Made by a program: the position numbers and the translations under genes
Source of the DNA: Hofstenia miamia
Lineage: Eukaryota > Xenacoelomorpha > Acoela
Length of the DNA stretch: 64,000 nt
NCBI GenBank assembly: GCA_004352715.1
Contig: SCFE01000009.1
Span: 2,624,495 to 2,688,494 of the forward strand
Reading direction: 5' to 3'
Part shown: piece by piece, positions 23,801 through 30,716 of the stretch
Layout: every line of letters starts with the position of its first letter
Numbering within the stretch: the first letter of the stretch is position 1
The notes under the pieces: model-generated
What the model was told of the DNA's origin: nothing
What the model saw: the letters and a program-made list of their open reading frames with translations, nothing else
Databases searched by the model: none

Positions 23801-26252
23801 TAAACAGGTTTTAACAATCATTTACTAAGCTTGTTTTTAATCATTGCAAATTGGTAGGAATGCCAATTTAAAGCAGATTAGGTATGCTATGGTGGGGAAA
23901 AATATACCCATTGCAGATTGTGTATTGTTAAACAAAAAAAGCTCAATGAGAGCTTCGGCTAGGAAATAAAGTTTCTGCAAAACTGTCAGAAGAACTGTTA
24001 GAGATAACGACTTCCTAATCAGTTACTATCTGATGCTCAACAAAGAGCTGAGAAGTAGGAAATTGATACGCTGGTTTACAGAACATTCTAAAGTCGTCAC
24101 TACTCAGATGCAAAATTATTCATTACCTTGTGAATATTCAATTGCAAAAAATACCTGGCTCAAAGTGGAAAAATACCTAGGGGAAGGTGAGTTCAAATGA
24201 GACAGTGTGGTAAAATGGGAAATTCCATTTACAAGAAATCGGCTTGTTGCAGCTTATTGAAAATATACTGTTTTGAAATGAACCTATTCGAACACGTTTC
24301 AGAAAGCATTGTGTGCTAGCAGTGTGAGAGGTCCATGAGATACGTCAGCCTATTGCAGTGCATGTTCATTACTGTTTATGTTATTGATAAATGAACTTAA
24401 ATTTGGAATCGACTTAAAATAATATTAGATACCCTAAATGTGATATGAAATGCTCATAATGTTGACAGTATTAGAATGGGGCAAAATGGGATATGACCTT
24501 TTTCCCACTTAGTTATCGAGAGAACAGTGGATTAAATGTGACGATGTTCCTTATGGGCTCCTACTTTGTGCAACAATGTGTCAGAAACTGATGACACATA
24601 CGTTTGTGAGATTTGTTTAGCTTCGTCAAAATTTGTATAGACTTGAACTCATGTTTTAAATTTTAAGAAAGCTCATGTAATTATATACTGTACGACTGTC
24701 GTGCACTGAGGTCTATCAGAGTATTGTGCATATGATAAGATGCTATTTTATGATTTTGTAATTAAAGACTTCCTAAATACAGATAATGATTTTATATTTT
24801 CGTCCAATTTAACCCCATTAATGCAAAAAATAATATAGTTAACAATAAACTGAAGTGAAATGCCTATATGATATAAAAATTTTTGGGGATTTTGTGGTTC
24901 CTTTAAGGTATTTGTCAGTCTTAGAACATATCTTAAATGCCATTTCCAGAGCCAACTTCTAAACTATCCCGTTATACCCCACATTCCCCTTCTTAATGCT
25001 AAAAAGCGTGATTCTGTGATGGTTCATATTCGAAAGGAGATCAAGATAAATATAATTTATATAACTCTTGATCAATAGAGTTAGGCCAGATACTAATCAA
25101 ATCTGCAGCGTCTAAGAGTAATACACATGTACTTCAAGGGAACAATCGATATTTTGAGTAATGTGCGTGATTGGAATCAATACTTTTCAGGAAAAATATA
25201 TTATTTACGGCAAAATATATTAAAAACTTCAAATAGCCTATGTGATATAGCAAATAACTAAGAGGACACTATTGGCCTAATGAGACTGATGCTGACTTTG
25301 AGCACCTTGCCTGAACAATTAAAAAATGCAACTCTACAAAATGCGCGTTGATCTGCTGAAAAATACTTTGATACAATAAAAATATATCTTCAACAATTGA
25401 TCTCCAGAAATCTTAGTTGTAAAAACCAAAATATGCTCTTTAGCATGATTTGGTTCACTCACAAAATTGAATTACACATTCTTTTACTGTTCCTCAATTT
25501 CTAAAGAATTTAGTTTACTGCGGCAGCTCAGAATATTTTCTCAACATTTATACAATCTGTAGGTATCACTAAACTCTAAAAGTTATAAACAAATTAAATA
25601 GGAAAACCAAATCCCTAATATATATATTAATTTCAACTAACCACAATGTCTATAATCTATTTTAAAGTGGCTTATACTGTTTTTTCCATTATGACCGATT
25701 TTGGCTTTCTAACAACACCACCAACAGAATGTCAACAATTTTTTAATAAACTAAATATAGGAAAAGAGGATTATATTCATAATATTTATTAATATTATTT
25801 GGTTTGATAAGAAAAAACTGTTTGCCAAAATGTTATTGGCCTTAACATAAGAGACCCATTATAGATAAAAATCTTATTAGCATTGTAATACTTGTGATGA
25901 GATTGGCCAATTCACATAATTGTCTTCAAAATCATGAACTAATTACAATTTTTTAAGTTTATCTATACAAATGTAAGCTAATCTTTAAACTCAAATGTGT
26001 TCCTAAAAAAACACTCTAAGGATCAAACGGTAGACAATAAGTGCTCTAGATTGTAATAACATTGATTGATTGAGGTTTTGAGATAGACCTACGATAATAT
26101 TTATGGATACATTATTGGAAGTAAATAAAAAATTTTAAAAGTAATATTACCCTCGAAACGGTAATAGATTCATTAAAATCTCTACCACCAGCAAGACGGA
26201 ACCCCCAAGGTGCAGATCCATACATCGTTACGTTAAACTTTTCATAAGACAT
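879..26252 (-). CDS. ZASP/LDB3/PDLIM-family PDZ and LIM domain protein, 12 exons (complete coding region)
   Basis: Predicted cytoskeletal scaffold of muscle Z-discs and actin-anchoring sites. In this family the PDZ domain and ZM motif bind alpha-actinin and the LIM domains bind further partners. Twelve exons on the minus strand, all with GT..AG junctions and matching phases, sum to 1665 nt (554 residues plus stop). Order: PDZ about 1-86 (carboxylate-binding loop PWGF at 15-18), ZM motif about 113-138 (YNSPANLYS), DUF4749-like region ending [10 protein letters not shown] at 206-215, Pro/Gln/Tyr-rich linker about 220-380, LIM1 from Cys382, LIM2 from Cys441, LIM3 from Cys500 to about His552. The architecture matches vertebrate LDB3 and fly Zasp52; three LIM domains exclude the single-LIM PDLIM1-4 proteins. 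The start ATG is 26252-26250, with an AG two bases upstream suggesting a separate 5'UTR exon. A poly(A) signal AATAAA lies on the minus strand at 705-700. Family assignment is very secure; the orthologue name is less so. Confidence 0.93.
1649..1769 (-). CDS. ZASP-like exon 11: LIM2 core
   Basis: Encodes [20 protein letters not shown] and [13 protein letters not shown]. This matches the LDB3 LIM2 pattern (HAL.QTWHTTCFVC, F..EDG.PYCE). Acceptor TAG at 1772-1770, donor GT at 1648-1647, phase 1 out, giving Asp across the junction. Confidence 0.94.
1848..3243. repeat. Rearranged long inverted repeat in a ZASP-like intron
   Basis: Block B (about 1918-2400) recurs inverted at about 2765-3243. Each contains TTGCGGTACAG or its counterpart, a CATGGACTAGCAA segment and the AATATAAAGCAAGATT segment. 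A shorter block A (about 1850-1905, GGCCCAAAAATGATCATAAT) recurs inverted at about 2690-2745. Block order is A, B, then A inverted, B inverted, so it is not a simple hairpin. The left arm carries an expanded (TA)n at 2184-2222. Probably two oppositely oriented copies of one transposon family. No transposase seen. Confidence 0.7.
2184..2224. repeat. (TA)n microsatellite
   Basis: About 20 TA units with one ambiguous base at 2215, inside the left arm of the inverted repeat. The right arm has only a few units. Confidence 0.9.
3307..3487 (-). CDS. ZASP-like exon 10: rest of LIM1 and start of LIM2
   Basis: Begins [18 protein letters not shown], then [17 protein letters not shown], then the LIM2 opening [10 protein letters not shown]. 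Zinc ligands are in consensus spacing (WHPQHF.C..C, LCERDY). Acceptor TAG at 3490-3488, donor GT at 3306-3305, phase 0 out. Confidence 0.94.
3647..3676. repeat. (TA)n/(TATACA) microsatellite
   Basis: Run of TA with a TACATA interruption in the intron between exons 9 and 10. Confidence 0.8.
4728..4851 (-). CDS. ZASP-like exon 9: linker and start of LIM1
   Basis: Encodes [20 protein letters not shown] and ends [10 protein letters not shown] plus a split Arg codon. It carries the first zinc-binding CxxC of LIM1 (Cys382, Cys385). Acceptor TAG at 4854-4852, donor GTATGC at 4727. Confidence 0.92.
5189..5534. mobile_element. hAT-type MITE, family 1 copy A
   Basis: Non-autonomous element of 346 bp with terminal inverted repeats CAAGCTTGTCAACGAG (left) and TTAACAAGCTG (right). 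It is flanked by perfect 8-bp duplications CCTTAAAC at 5181-5188 and 5535-5542. The interior has repeated GCTCGGCT/CTCGTT motifs shared with the copy at 52848-53345. The 8-bp duplication points to the hAT superfamily. No coding capacity. Lies in the ZASP-like intron between exons 8 and 9. Confidence 0.8.
6450..6498 (-). CDS. ZASP-like exon 8: 49-nt linker micro-exon
   Basis: Encodes [16 protein letters not shown] plus the first base of a Gly codon. Acceptor TAG at 6501-6499, donor GTGAAG at 6449. Lies 44 bases from exon 7, a very small intron beside kilobase-long ones. Frame is kept on both sides. Confidence 0.8.
6543..6649 (-). CDS. ZASP-like exon 7: linker
   Basis: Encodes [20 protein letters not shown] and [15 protein letters not shown] (residues about 297-332). 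Acceptor TAG at 6652-6650, donor GT at 6542-6541; phase 1 in, phase 0 out. The upstream intron is about 8.2 kb. Confidence 0.83.
7034..7108. repeat. (TA)n microsatellite running into an assembly gap
   Basis: Over 25 TA units, then Ns at 7088-7108. A second TA/ATATACA tract lies at about 7200-7294. Confidence 0.9.
7300..7870 (-). pseudogene. Decayed mariner-family transposase
   Basis: The minus strand at 7858-7826 encodes [11 protein letters not shown], the mariner block with the second catalytic Asp (usual form W.LHHDNAPSH). Downstream, in another frame, 7755-7705 encodes [18 protein letters not shown], matching the third block (LAPCDFFLFPKLK..LKG). The final Asp suggests a D,D34D mariner. 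In-frame stops, a frameshift and fewer than the expected 34 residues between the two Asp codons show it is dead. At 7480-7440 a possible C-terminal trace reads [13 protein letters not shown]. The N-terminal half was not identified. Confidence 0.6.
7880..13415. other. Intron 6 sequence without recognised genes
   Basis: Part of the 8.2-kb intron between ZASP-like exons 6 and 7. Only short frames interrupted by stops. The 8.0-8.7 kb stretch may be further mariner remnant. At 9.9-10.4 kb a short minus-strand frame includes [20 protein letters not shown], which looks protein-derived but is not assigned. A (TA)n tract lies at 11832-11856. Confidence 0.4.
13424..13800. mobile_element. hAT-type MITE with AGTGGTTCTCAACC-like termini
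   Basis: Left end TAGATGTTCTCAACC, right end GGTTGAGAACCACTG, which are inverted repeats of each other with few mismatches. Flanks ATTTAGGG (13416-13423) and ATTTAGAG (13801-13808) form an 8-bp target duplication with one difference. The CAGTGGTTCTCAACC terminus is a recurrent hAT (Charlie-like) end in animals. The 377-bp interior has no transposase frame. Confidence 0.82.
14343..14366. repeat. (TA)n microsatellite
   Basis: Twelve TA units in the ZASP-like intron upstream of exon 7. Confidence 0.9.
14891..15042 (-). CDS. ZASP-like exon 6: Pro/Gln/Tyr-rich linker
   Basis: Encodes [20 protein letters not shown] and, near the end, [12 protein letters not shown] (residues about 246-296). The composition is typical of the disordered linker between ZM and LIM regions. 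Acceptor TAG at 15045-15043, donor GT at 14890-14889. Confidence 0.85.
15477..15549 (-). CDS. ZASP-like exon 5: linker
   Basis: Low-complexity linker, [20 protein letters not shown], residues about 222-245. Acceptor TAG at 15552-15550, donor GTAAGT at 15476. The 73-nt length gives phase 1 in and phase 2 out, matching both neighbours. Confidence 0.82.
15996..16290. repeat. Local duplication around a single N
   Basis: The sequence starting TGTACAGCATAAGAGTGCAA at 15996 restarts at 16141, directly after an N at 16140, with a short insertion (CAACATTAATGAAA). Likely unmerged contig ends or haplotypes. Confidence 0.8.
16911..16945 (-). ncRNA. Hammerhead-ribozyme-like motif, 3' arm of Penelope element
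   Basis: Minus strand reads CTGACGA, then a GATC/GATC stem with an AATAAAA loop, then CGAGACGCGTC. CTGANGA and GAAA are the hammerhead core boxes. Here the first box is intact and the second is changed (GAGA), so it is probably inactive. A short stem III, as in Penelope-type hammerheads, would be expected. One extra base before the stem makes the fold uncertain. Confidence 0.45.
17026..17907 (-). pseudogene. Penelope-like element C-terminal fragment with GIY-YIG endonuclease
   Basis: The frame includes a basic linker ([15 protein letters not shown]), then [20 protein letters not shown] and [14 protein letters not shown]. The CxxC just before YIG is typical of the Penelope-type GIY-YIG domain; the usual GIY reads as KLYIGET, with the catalytic Arg in SRHFGKR. 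All reverse-transcriptase motifs are missing, so the copy is dead. The apparent 293-residue length is inflated: the GIY-YIG block is repeated exactly on both sides of the N run at 17360-17383, a probable assembly duplication. The first codons lie in the inverted arm and are not native. Confidence 0.8.
18023..18057 (+). ncRNA. Hammerhead-ribozyme-like motif, inverted arm of Penelope element
   Basis: Plus strand reads CTGGCGA, the same GATC AATAAAA GATC stem-loop, then CGAAACGCGTC. The GAAA box is intact and CTGANGA carries one substitution, complementary to the damage in the other arm. Confidence 0.45.
18262..18476 (-). CDS. Putative alternative terminal exon of the ZASP-like gene
   Basis: Acceptor ATATAG ends at 18477. 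The open frame fits the phase-1 end of exon 4 and encodes 71 residues beginning [14 protein letters not shown] and ending [10 protein letters not shown], then TAA at 18264-18262. Using it gives a 292-residue PDZ+ZM protein without LIM domains. Short LIM-less isoforms are known in ZASP-family genes. The peptide itself is not recognised, no AATAAA was seen close downstream, and a canonical internal exon would not end in a stop. Chance remains possible, but phase, acceptor and coding-like composition all agree. Confidence 0.6.
19014..19231 (-). CDS. ZASP-like exon 4: DUF4749-like region
   Basis: Gln/Pro-rich start, then [17 protein letters not shown], and near the end [17 protein letters not shown]. 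The last segment is the conserved SFR.LQ block after the ZM motif in ZASP/PDLIM proteins. Enters in phase 2, leaves in phase 1 at GT 19013-19012. It can splice to exon 5 or to the alternative terminal exon at 18476. Confidence 0.9.
20690..20875 (-). CDS. ZASP-like exon 3: ZM motif
   Basis: Encodes the ZASP-like motif: [20 protein letters not shown] followed by KGQTQGLV, residues about 111-138. In ZASP and ALP proteins this segment binds the alpha-actinin rod. Acceptor TAG at 20878-20876, donor GT at 20689-20688; phase 2 in and out. Confidence 0.92.
20996..21153 (-). CDS. ZASP-like exon 2: PDZ C-terminal half
   Basis: Residues 35-87. Begins [19 protein letters not shown], continues [16 protein letters not shown] and ends LNLTLM plus a split Arg codon. 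This matches the second half of ZASP/PDLIM PDZ domains (TPGSKA, GD.V..I.G, A...IK). Acceptor TAG at 21156-21154, donor GT at 20995-20994; phase 0 in, phase 2 out. Confidence 0.93.
21359..21631. mobile_element. Probable hAT-type MITE in PDZ-exon intron
   Basis: Left end CAGGGACGGATTTAGGGGG followed by TGGGC. Right end GCCCACCC followed by CTAGATCCATCCCCGAG. These are imperfect inverted repeats of a G-rich type common in animal hAT MITEs. No convincing target duplication was found. Confidence 0.4.
21632..26150. other. ZASP-like intron 1 and flanks, no genes recognised
   Basis: Apart from the possible zinc-finger scrap, only short chance frames. The stretch 24.47-24.99 kb begins with GGGGCAAAATGGGA and ends with TACCCCACATTCCCC, possibly degraded MITE termini, but no target duplication was seen. 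Confidence 0.4.
22335..22500 (+). pseudogene. Possible C2H2 zinc-finger remnant
   Basis: Plus-strand pieces read LTGEIP, then CKECEKFLL, stop, then [20 protein letters not shown]. This resembles a decayed TGEKP..C..C..F.....L..H....H linker-finger unit with stops and frameshifts. Weak. Confidence 0.25.
26151..26252 (-). CDS. ZASP-like exon 1: PDZ N-terminal half
   Basis: Residues 1-34, starting MSYEKFNV. Contains the PDZ signature [15 protein letters not shown] and ends ITVSR before GT at 26150-26149 (phase 0). An acceptor-like TTTAG ends at 26255, so the exon probably begins in 5'UTR at 26254. The upstream UTR exon and promoter were not found. Confidence 0.92.
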
Positions 26253-26259
26253 GACTAAA

Positions 26260-28690
26260 TCAAGTAAACCTATTAATTAAAAGTAAATTATTCGTAACAT
26301 ATTTGATAAAAAAATTGTTAAAATACTCCAATTGAAGCTGGTTCTAGCAAAATTTGACACTCCCATGTAATTTAATGCCTTGTAAGTTGTCCTATTACGG
26401 TATATCTTAGGTATATATGCATTATACTTGCTTAAAGATTAGCATATAGGCACAGTAAAGTTATTAACTTATTCTCAAAACTTTGAATAATTTTTTATTT
26501 TTATACTTTATTTAACTTTGTTATATAGTCAGCTGATCGTTCCTATTTTTTGCGAAATGTCATACGTTTTTGCAAAGTTGTTTGATTTTGTAAGTATTTC
26601 TAAGATTGTTTATTTATGTAAACTGCATTTAAATGATAGCAAATAGATGTTTATCTTGTATGTATTAAAAAATGATTGCTTCGAAATTTCTGTTTCGCTT
26701 TAATTTTTTAGTGTTATGCATATATAACTTTTTTGTTTTTTTAGGATCATGTTCACAATAATAGTATCAGTATTATTAACTAACGTCACTTTTTGTTAAG
26801 AAAACAAGAATTGTTGAAAATAATATAAATTCATGACCTACAAACTTGTTAGTAATGTTCCGTCAAAAGTGTTTTGCAATCCTTTTTGTTTGAGAAATTC
26901 TGTCCGAAAATGCCGAATATTTATTTCACTTACACTAGAGATTAAGCTGAATTTAATTCATCAAATGTTTGAATAAATGCTTAGCCTCTGCTAGCATCAG
27001 CCAGGATTTTAAACACGCATTATATTTGTGTAAATTGTCCAAAAATTATTAGTAACCCATATTGTAATATTTTTTGAAGCATTTTTGTGTTATACACTAT
27101 GAAGTTTCACAGCATGTATTAGAGATACAAATGCACGGATGTTTATCTAAACTGTATTTTGATGTTTGTGATAGCTTGTTTCAGTTGATTTCTTTAATTT
27201 AGATATAGAAATGTAACAATATTCCGAAGATGACATATATGTAATACAACAGTAGAATGTTTTCGTTTTTTGAATGTGCTATGCCGTCTTGAAGAAATAT
27301 TTAGCCGTAAATGTTAATCAGGCATAATTTAATTGTTAGTGGCAATGATTTTCATGTATTCGAAACATTGATAAAATTGGACTAAAAAATGTAGAAGATG
27401 AATTCATTGCTTGTCTTATTGACAAATAACTCTTGTACTTTTTATTTAAAATCCACTTGTCCGTCATGTAGGTGCTGAACCATTTATTGCGTTCATTATA
27501 ACCTTTAATTCAGTGCGAATTTAAGTGTTTTACTACTAATACTACTACTAGTACTATCCAATGTATAACATAGTTTTGGCAAACTTTAATTTCAAGAAAG
27601 CATTTAATCTACCTGTCATGTTTTTTTTCTACTTAGAGTCCGATCAAGACAATTCTTCCCGTTTATGACTCAGCTAGCCTGACGATACTTGTTAATTTTG
27701 TATACCCGCTCGAATAAACGTTTATCTATCTATCTATCTATCTATCTACTATTACAGAAAATTCTAATATATATGCGTAAATGTCGCGCGCGTTCGAAGT
27801 ACATGCATGTTTAATAAATTGAGTTGGTGGTGAAAGCGTGATTTTAAAATAGCTTAGTGGAACCTGAATATTAGATTACGCGGGAAACCATTTACATAAG
27901 TTTATATACATCTCTTTACAAATTGACTGTGTCTTTAAAAAATTCGTTTCAATGCAAACCTTGACATTAATATAGACAAAATGTTGTTCACATTTAATGC
28001 AGATAATAATCAGTCCATAATGAGAAATATTCTTGCGTATTAAAACGCTCTCAAATTGGAACATGATTCGTGTAAAAATTCAAAATCGCGGTTGACAGAA
28101 AAGTGTATTTTTAAAAAAGACCAAAAATTTTGCTGCAAACATATATTAACAATTATTGACTTAATGAAAACATAAACATTCATTTTTGCATCATACGTCT
28201 TTTATGTAAGTATAAAGGGAGGACCAATCCCAAAAAAGTTTCAATAAAAACATTTCAAAAAACATGGTCTAGACATTTTTATAAGCAGTTTGATGCATAT
28301 TTTGATCATATGTAGATTCCAAAATTAATATACTTTCAAAAATTTAGTGTGAACCAGATAACCTGTTTTCATTTTAATGCGACGATTTGACGAAGTAGGA
28401 ATCTCATTAAAATCTTGACAAATTTACAAATATATCCTACTGCATTAGTCTGTGCGGTTTATATCTTATTTTTTATAGTATTATTAAAAATAGTACTTCT
28501 TGGGAAAAATTGTGTCCAGCTAGCGTAAAATTTACAATCGTAAATATTGAGATAAAATTTGCAATTTTAAATATTGAGATTCTTATGACACAGGTATTTT
28601 AGAACTCGTAAATTGGTAAATAGTGACCTAGTATTCTTTGCTTATAAAATTAAATAAATTTAAACAATGTAGAGCATCAAAAATTTATTT
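26260..28690. other. 5' flank of the ZASP-like gene
   Basis: Should contain 5'UTR exon(s) and promoter, but neither a TATA-type core nor a splice donor could be assigned with confidence. It contains the retroposon-like tail at about 27640-27748. Confidence 0.4.
27640..27748 (+). mobile_element. Retroposon 3' end with (ATCT)n tail
   Basis: GACTCAGCTAGCCTGACGAT, then CCGCTCGAATAAACG, then a simple (ATCT)n tail to 27748. An AATAAA next to a tetranucleotide tail is the usual 3' end of CR1/L2-type LINEs or their SINEs. The 5' extent cannot be fixed. Confidence 0.45.
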
Positions 28691-28704
28691 TTTGAAAAAT
28701 TGTT

Positions 28705-30716
28705 TTATGGCAGAGAAGCAGATAGAGAGCCGTTGTGTTCAGCTTGAGCAGCCAATAACTCTTTAAGTCTTTTTTTCTTCGCTCGTGTCGCCTCTAGCAC
28801 TTTTTTGGCTTGGGTTATCTCATCATCGACTTCTGTGATTTCATTTCGTTTGTGGCTCTTAAAAACGCGAATTTCATTTATCACAGAATTGGCCAGCTCT
28901 TCATTGGGCTTTTATATTTCTCGATAGTATTTCTCATCTGATTTACAAATTACACTAGCTTTTTTGACATCATTCAATCAATGTGATGGAAATTTGTAGC
29001 TTTCACAATTTTCGCGATTAAGTGCTCTGTTATATGTATTTGCGGACAGATTGACTTGGAAAACTGTTTCTGCTGTCTTCACTGCTGGACTCCACTATTA
29101 TGTTGTGAGGCAAAATAACTCCCATGCGTTCTACTAACCGGAAAGTGCATTGAGTTAACTTCTTAGGTTGACCACTGAGCTCAACGCAGCTGTCAATTAC
29201 TTCAGATGAACTCAAATCAAAAGCGGTACAAAACTTGGCTAGTCTTTTGTTATAGTTTGCATCCATATCAGCAATTTTAACATGCACCACAAAGCAGTTT
29301 CTGACTATGCTAGATAATAAAAAATCTGAGAGCTTCTCTAGAACACAGTACACTTGGCGTTCCGTGAATTTCAATCACTTCTCTTTAATCACATTAATTT
29401 CATCATCCGTAATTTGTGCCAGTTCCAATGCAACAGCAGGTTTCTCAGTTGAAATCAAGAAAGGGGCTTTGTCGGAGTTCTTATAACTTCTGGTTACATT
29501 TTGCTCCGTATATAAATTTTTGTGATACAGTCGGGGTCATAATGCTACATCGAGACCCAATATCATAGAAGGCTTTCGGATCATGTCAAGCACCAATTGA
29601 TGGCAATCGTAAATAGACGAATTTGGATTTTGACTTTTCTTTGTGAACTGATAGATTGCAGCCATTTGAACAATAAATTAGTTGATTTCGAGTAAAAACG
29701 CTTTCTCCTTTGCTTTTTGCCAACAGCTTGCGGTTGTGGAAAGAGATACAAACTTGTCAATAACGGGCCATTGACTAATAACTTCGTAGGTTGATAAAAA
29801 ACGAGTTGCGAGTTGGACAATAAGTCCCAATTGCGAAGAATCGGCTCCACTCCTTTGAATCAAATTATCAATGTGGCAAACACATCCACCAACATCGACA
29901 ATATTCTGGCAGTGTTCCTTTATCTTACATAGAAAGACAGTTTTTTTCCTCGCATTACATTGCAGTTATCACTCATCATGCATATTAAGTTTGCATACTT
30001 GAGATCGTACATTTCCATCACCTCGGTAAATACTTCAAAAACAGTTTTGATATCTACAATATGCAAGGAATCTAAATCCAGTGAAGTAAAACTTCTAAGA
30101 AACTCTTCGATGTCAATTTTAACATTCAGTTCTTTGGTATGCAGATACCGCACCTTCTTTTCGTTTTGGTCGCCGAAGAACTCGAGTCTAGTCTTGTGGT
30201 GATATGGAGTTTCGTCCACATGCAAAGCAAAGACTTTATTCGTTAGAGATGTCTTAAGATTTGAAAATACATAATGTCATGGTTAATAATTGACTGGCAC
30301 TTTGTAGGTTCACAGATTATTTTCAACCCTCAACCATAATTTTGAAACATATGTGCTTACAAAGATCGTTTACGAAAGCACGCATCGCTGGAACGAAATG
30401 ATGTTCCATTCAAAATTATATTTAGAATATGCAAGGCAGTGGCACCGATTCGGATCTCTTCTTCTGTTTTCGCATGGGACATATGAGTCAGTATGGACAT
30501 AGTGGAAGAAGACGCTTGAACTTTAGAGATATGAAGTGCTTCTTCTTCGTGCTGCTTCAGCTTCTGAAAACCGGCCCTTATGCTCTTGACTGACCCATCC
30601 ATTTTGCATTTAACTTTTGTATCATCTTCCGCTACTGGAAGCACCCATGAATACTTTTCGCACAGAACAGAAGAATACTTGCAAGGCATCTCAAACTGAA
30701 AATATACATTGTACAT
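28705..30716 (-). pseudogene. Decayed hAT-like transposase
   Basis: Several minus-strand frames line up in order with frameshifts between them. First is a zinc-finger-like start (VKCKMDGSVKSIRAGFQKLK followed by HEEEALH, one ligand Cys apparently changed to Asp). Then come DLKYANLICMMSDNCNVMRG, VDVGGCVCHIDNLIQ, a middle part, and a Lys/Glu-rich coiled coil ending AQAEHNGSLSASLP at 28705. The SDNC.VMRGKK and D..G..CH..N blocks recur in hAT-like transposases of invertebrates. AATAAA follows the stop at 28689-28684. At least three frameshifts and in-frame stops mean it is dead. Superfamily assignment is moderate. Confidence 0.5.
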
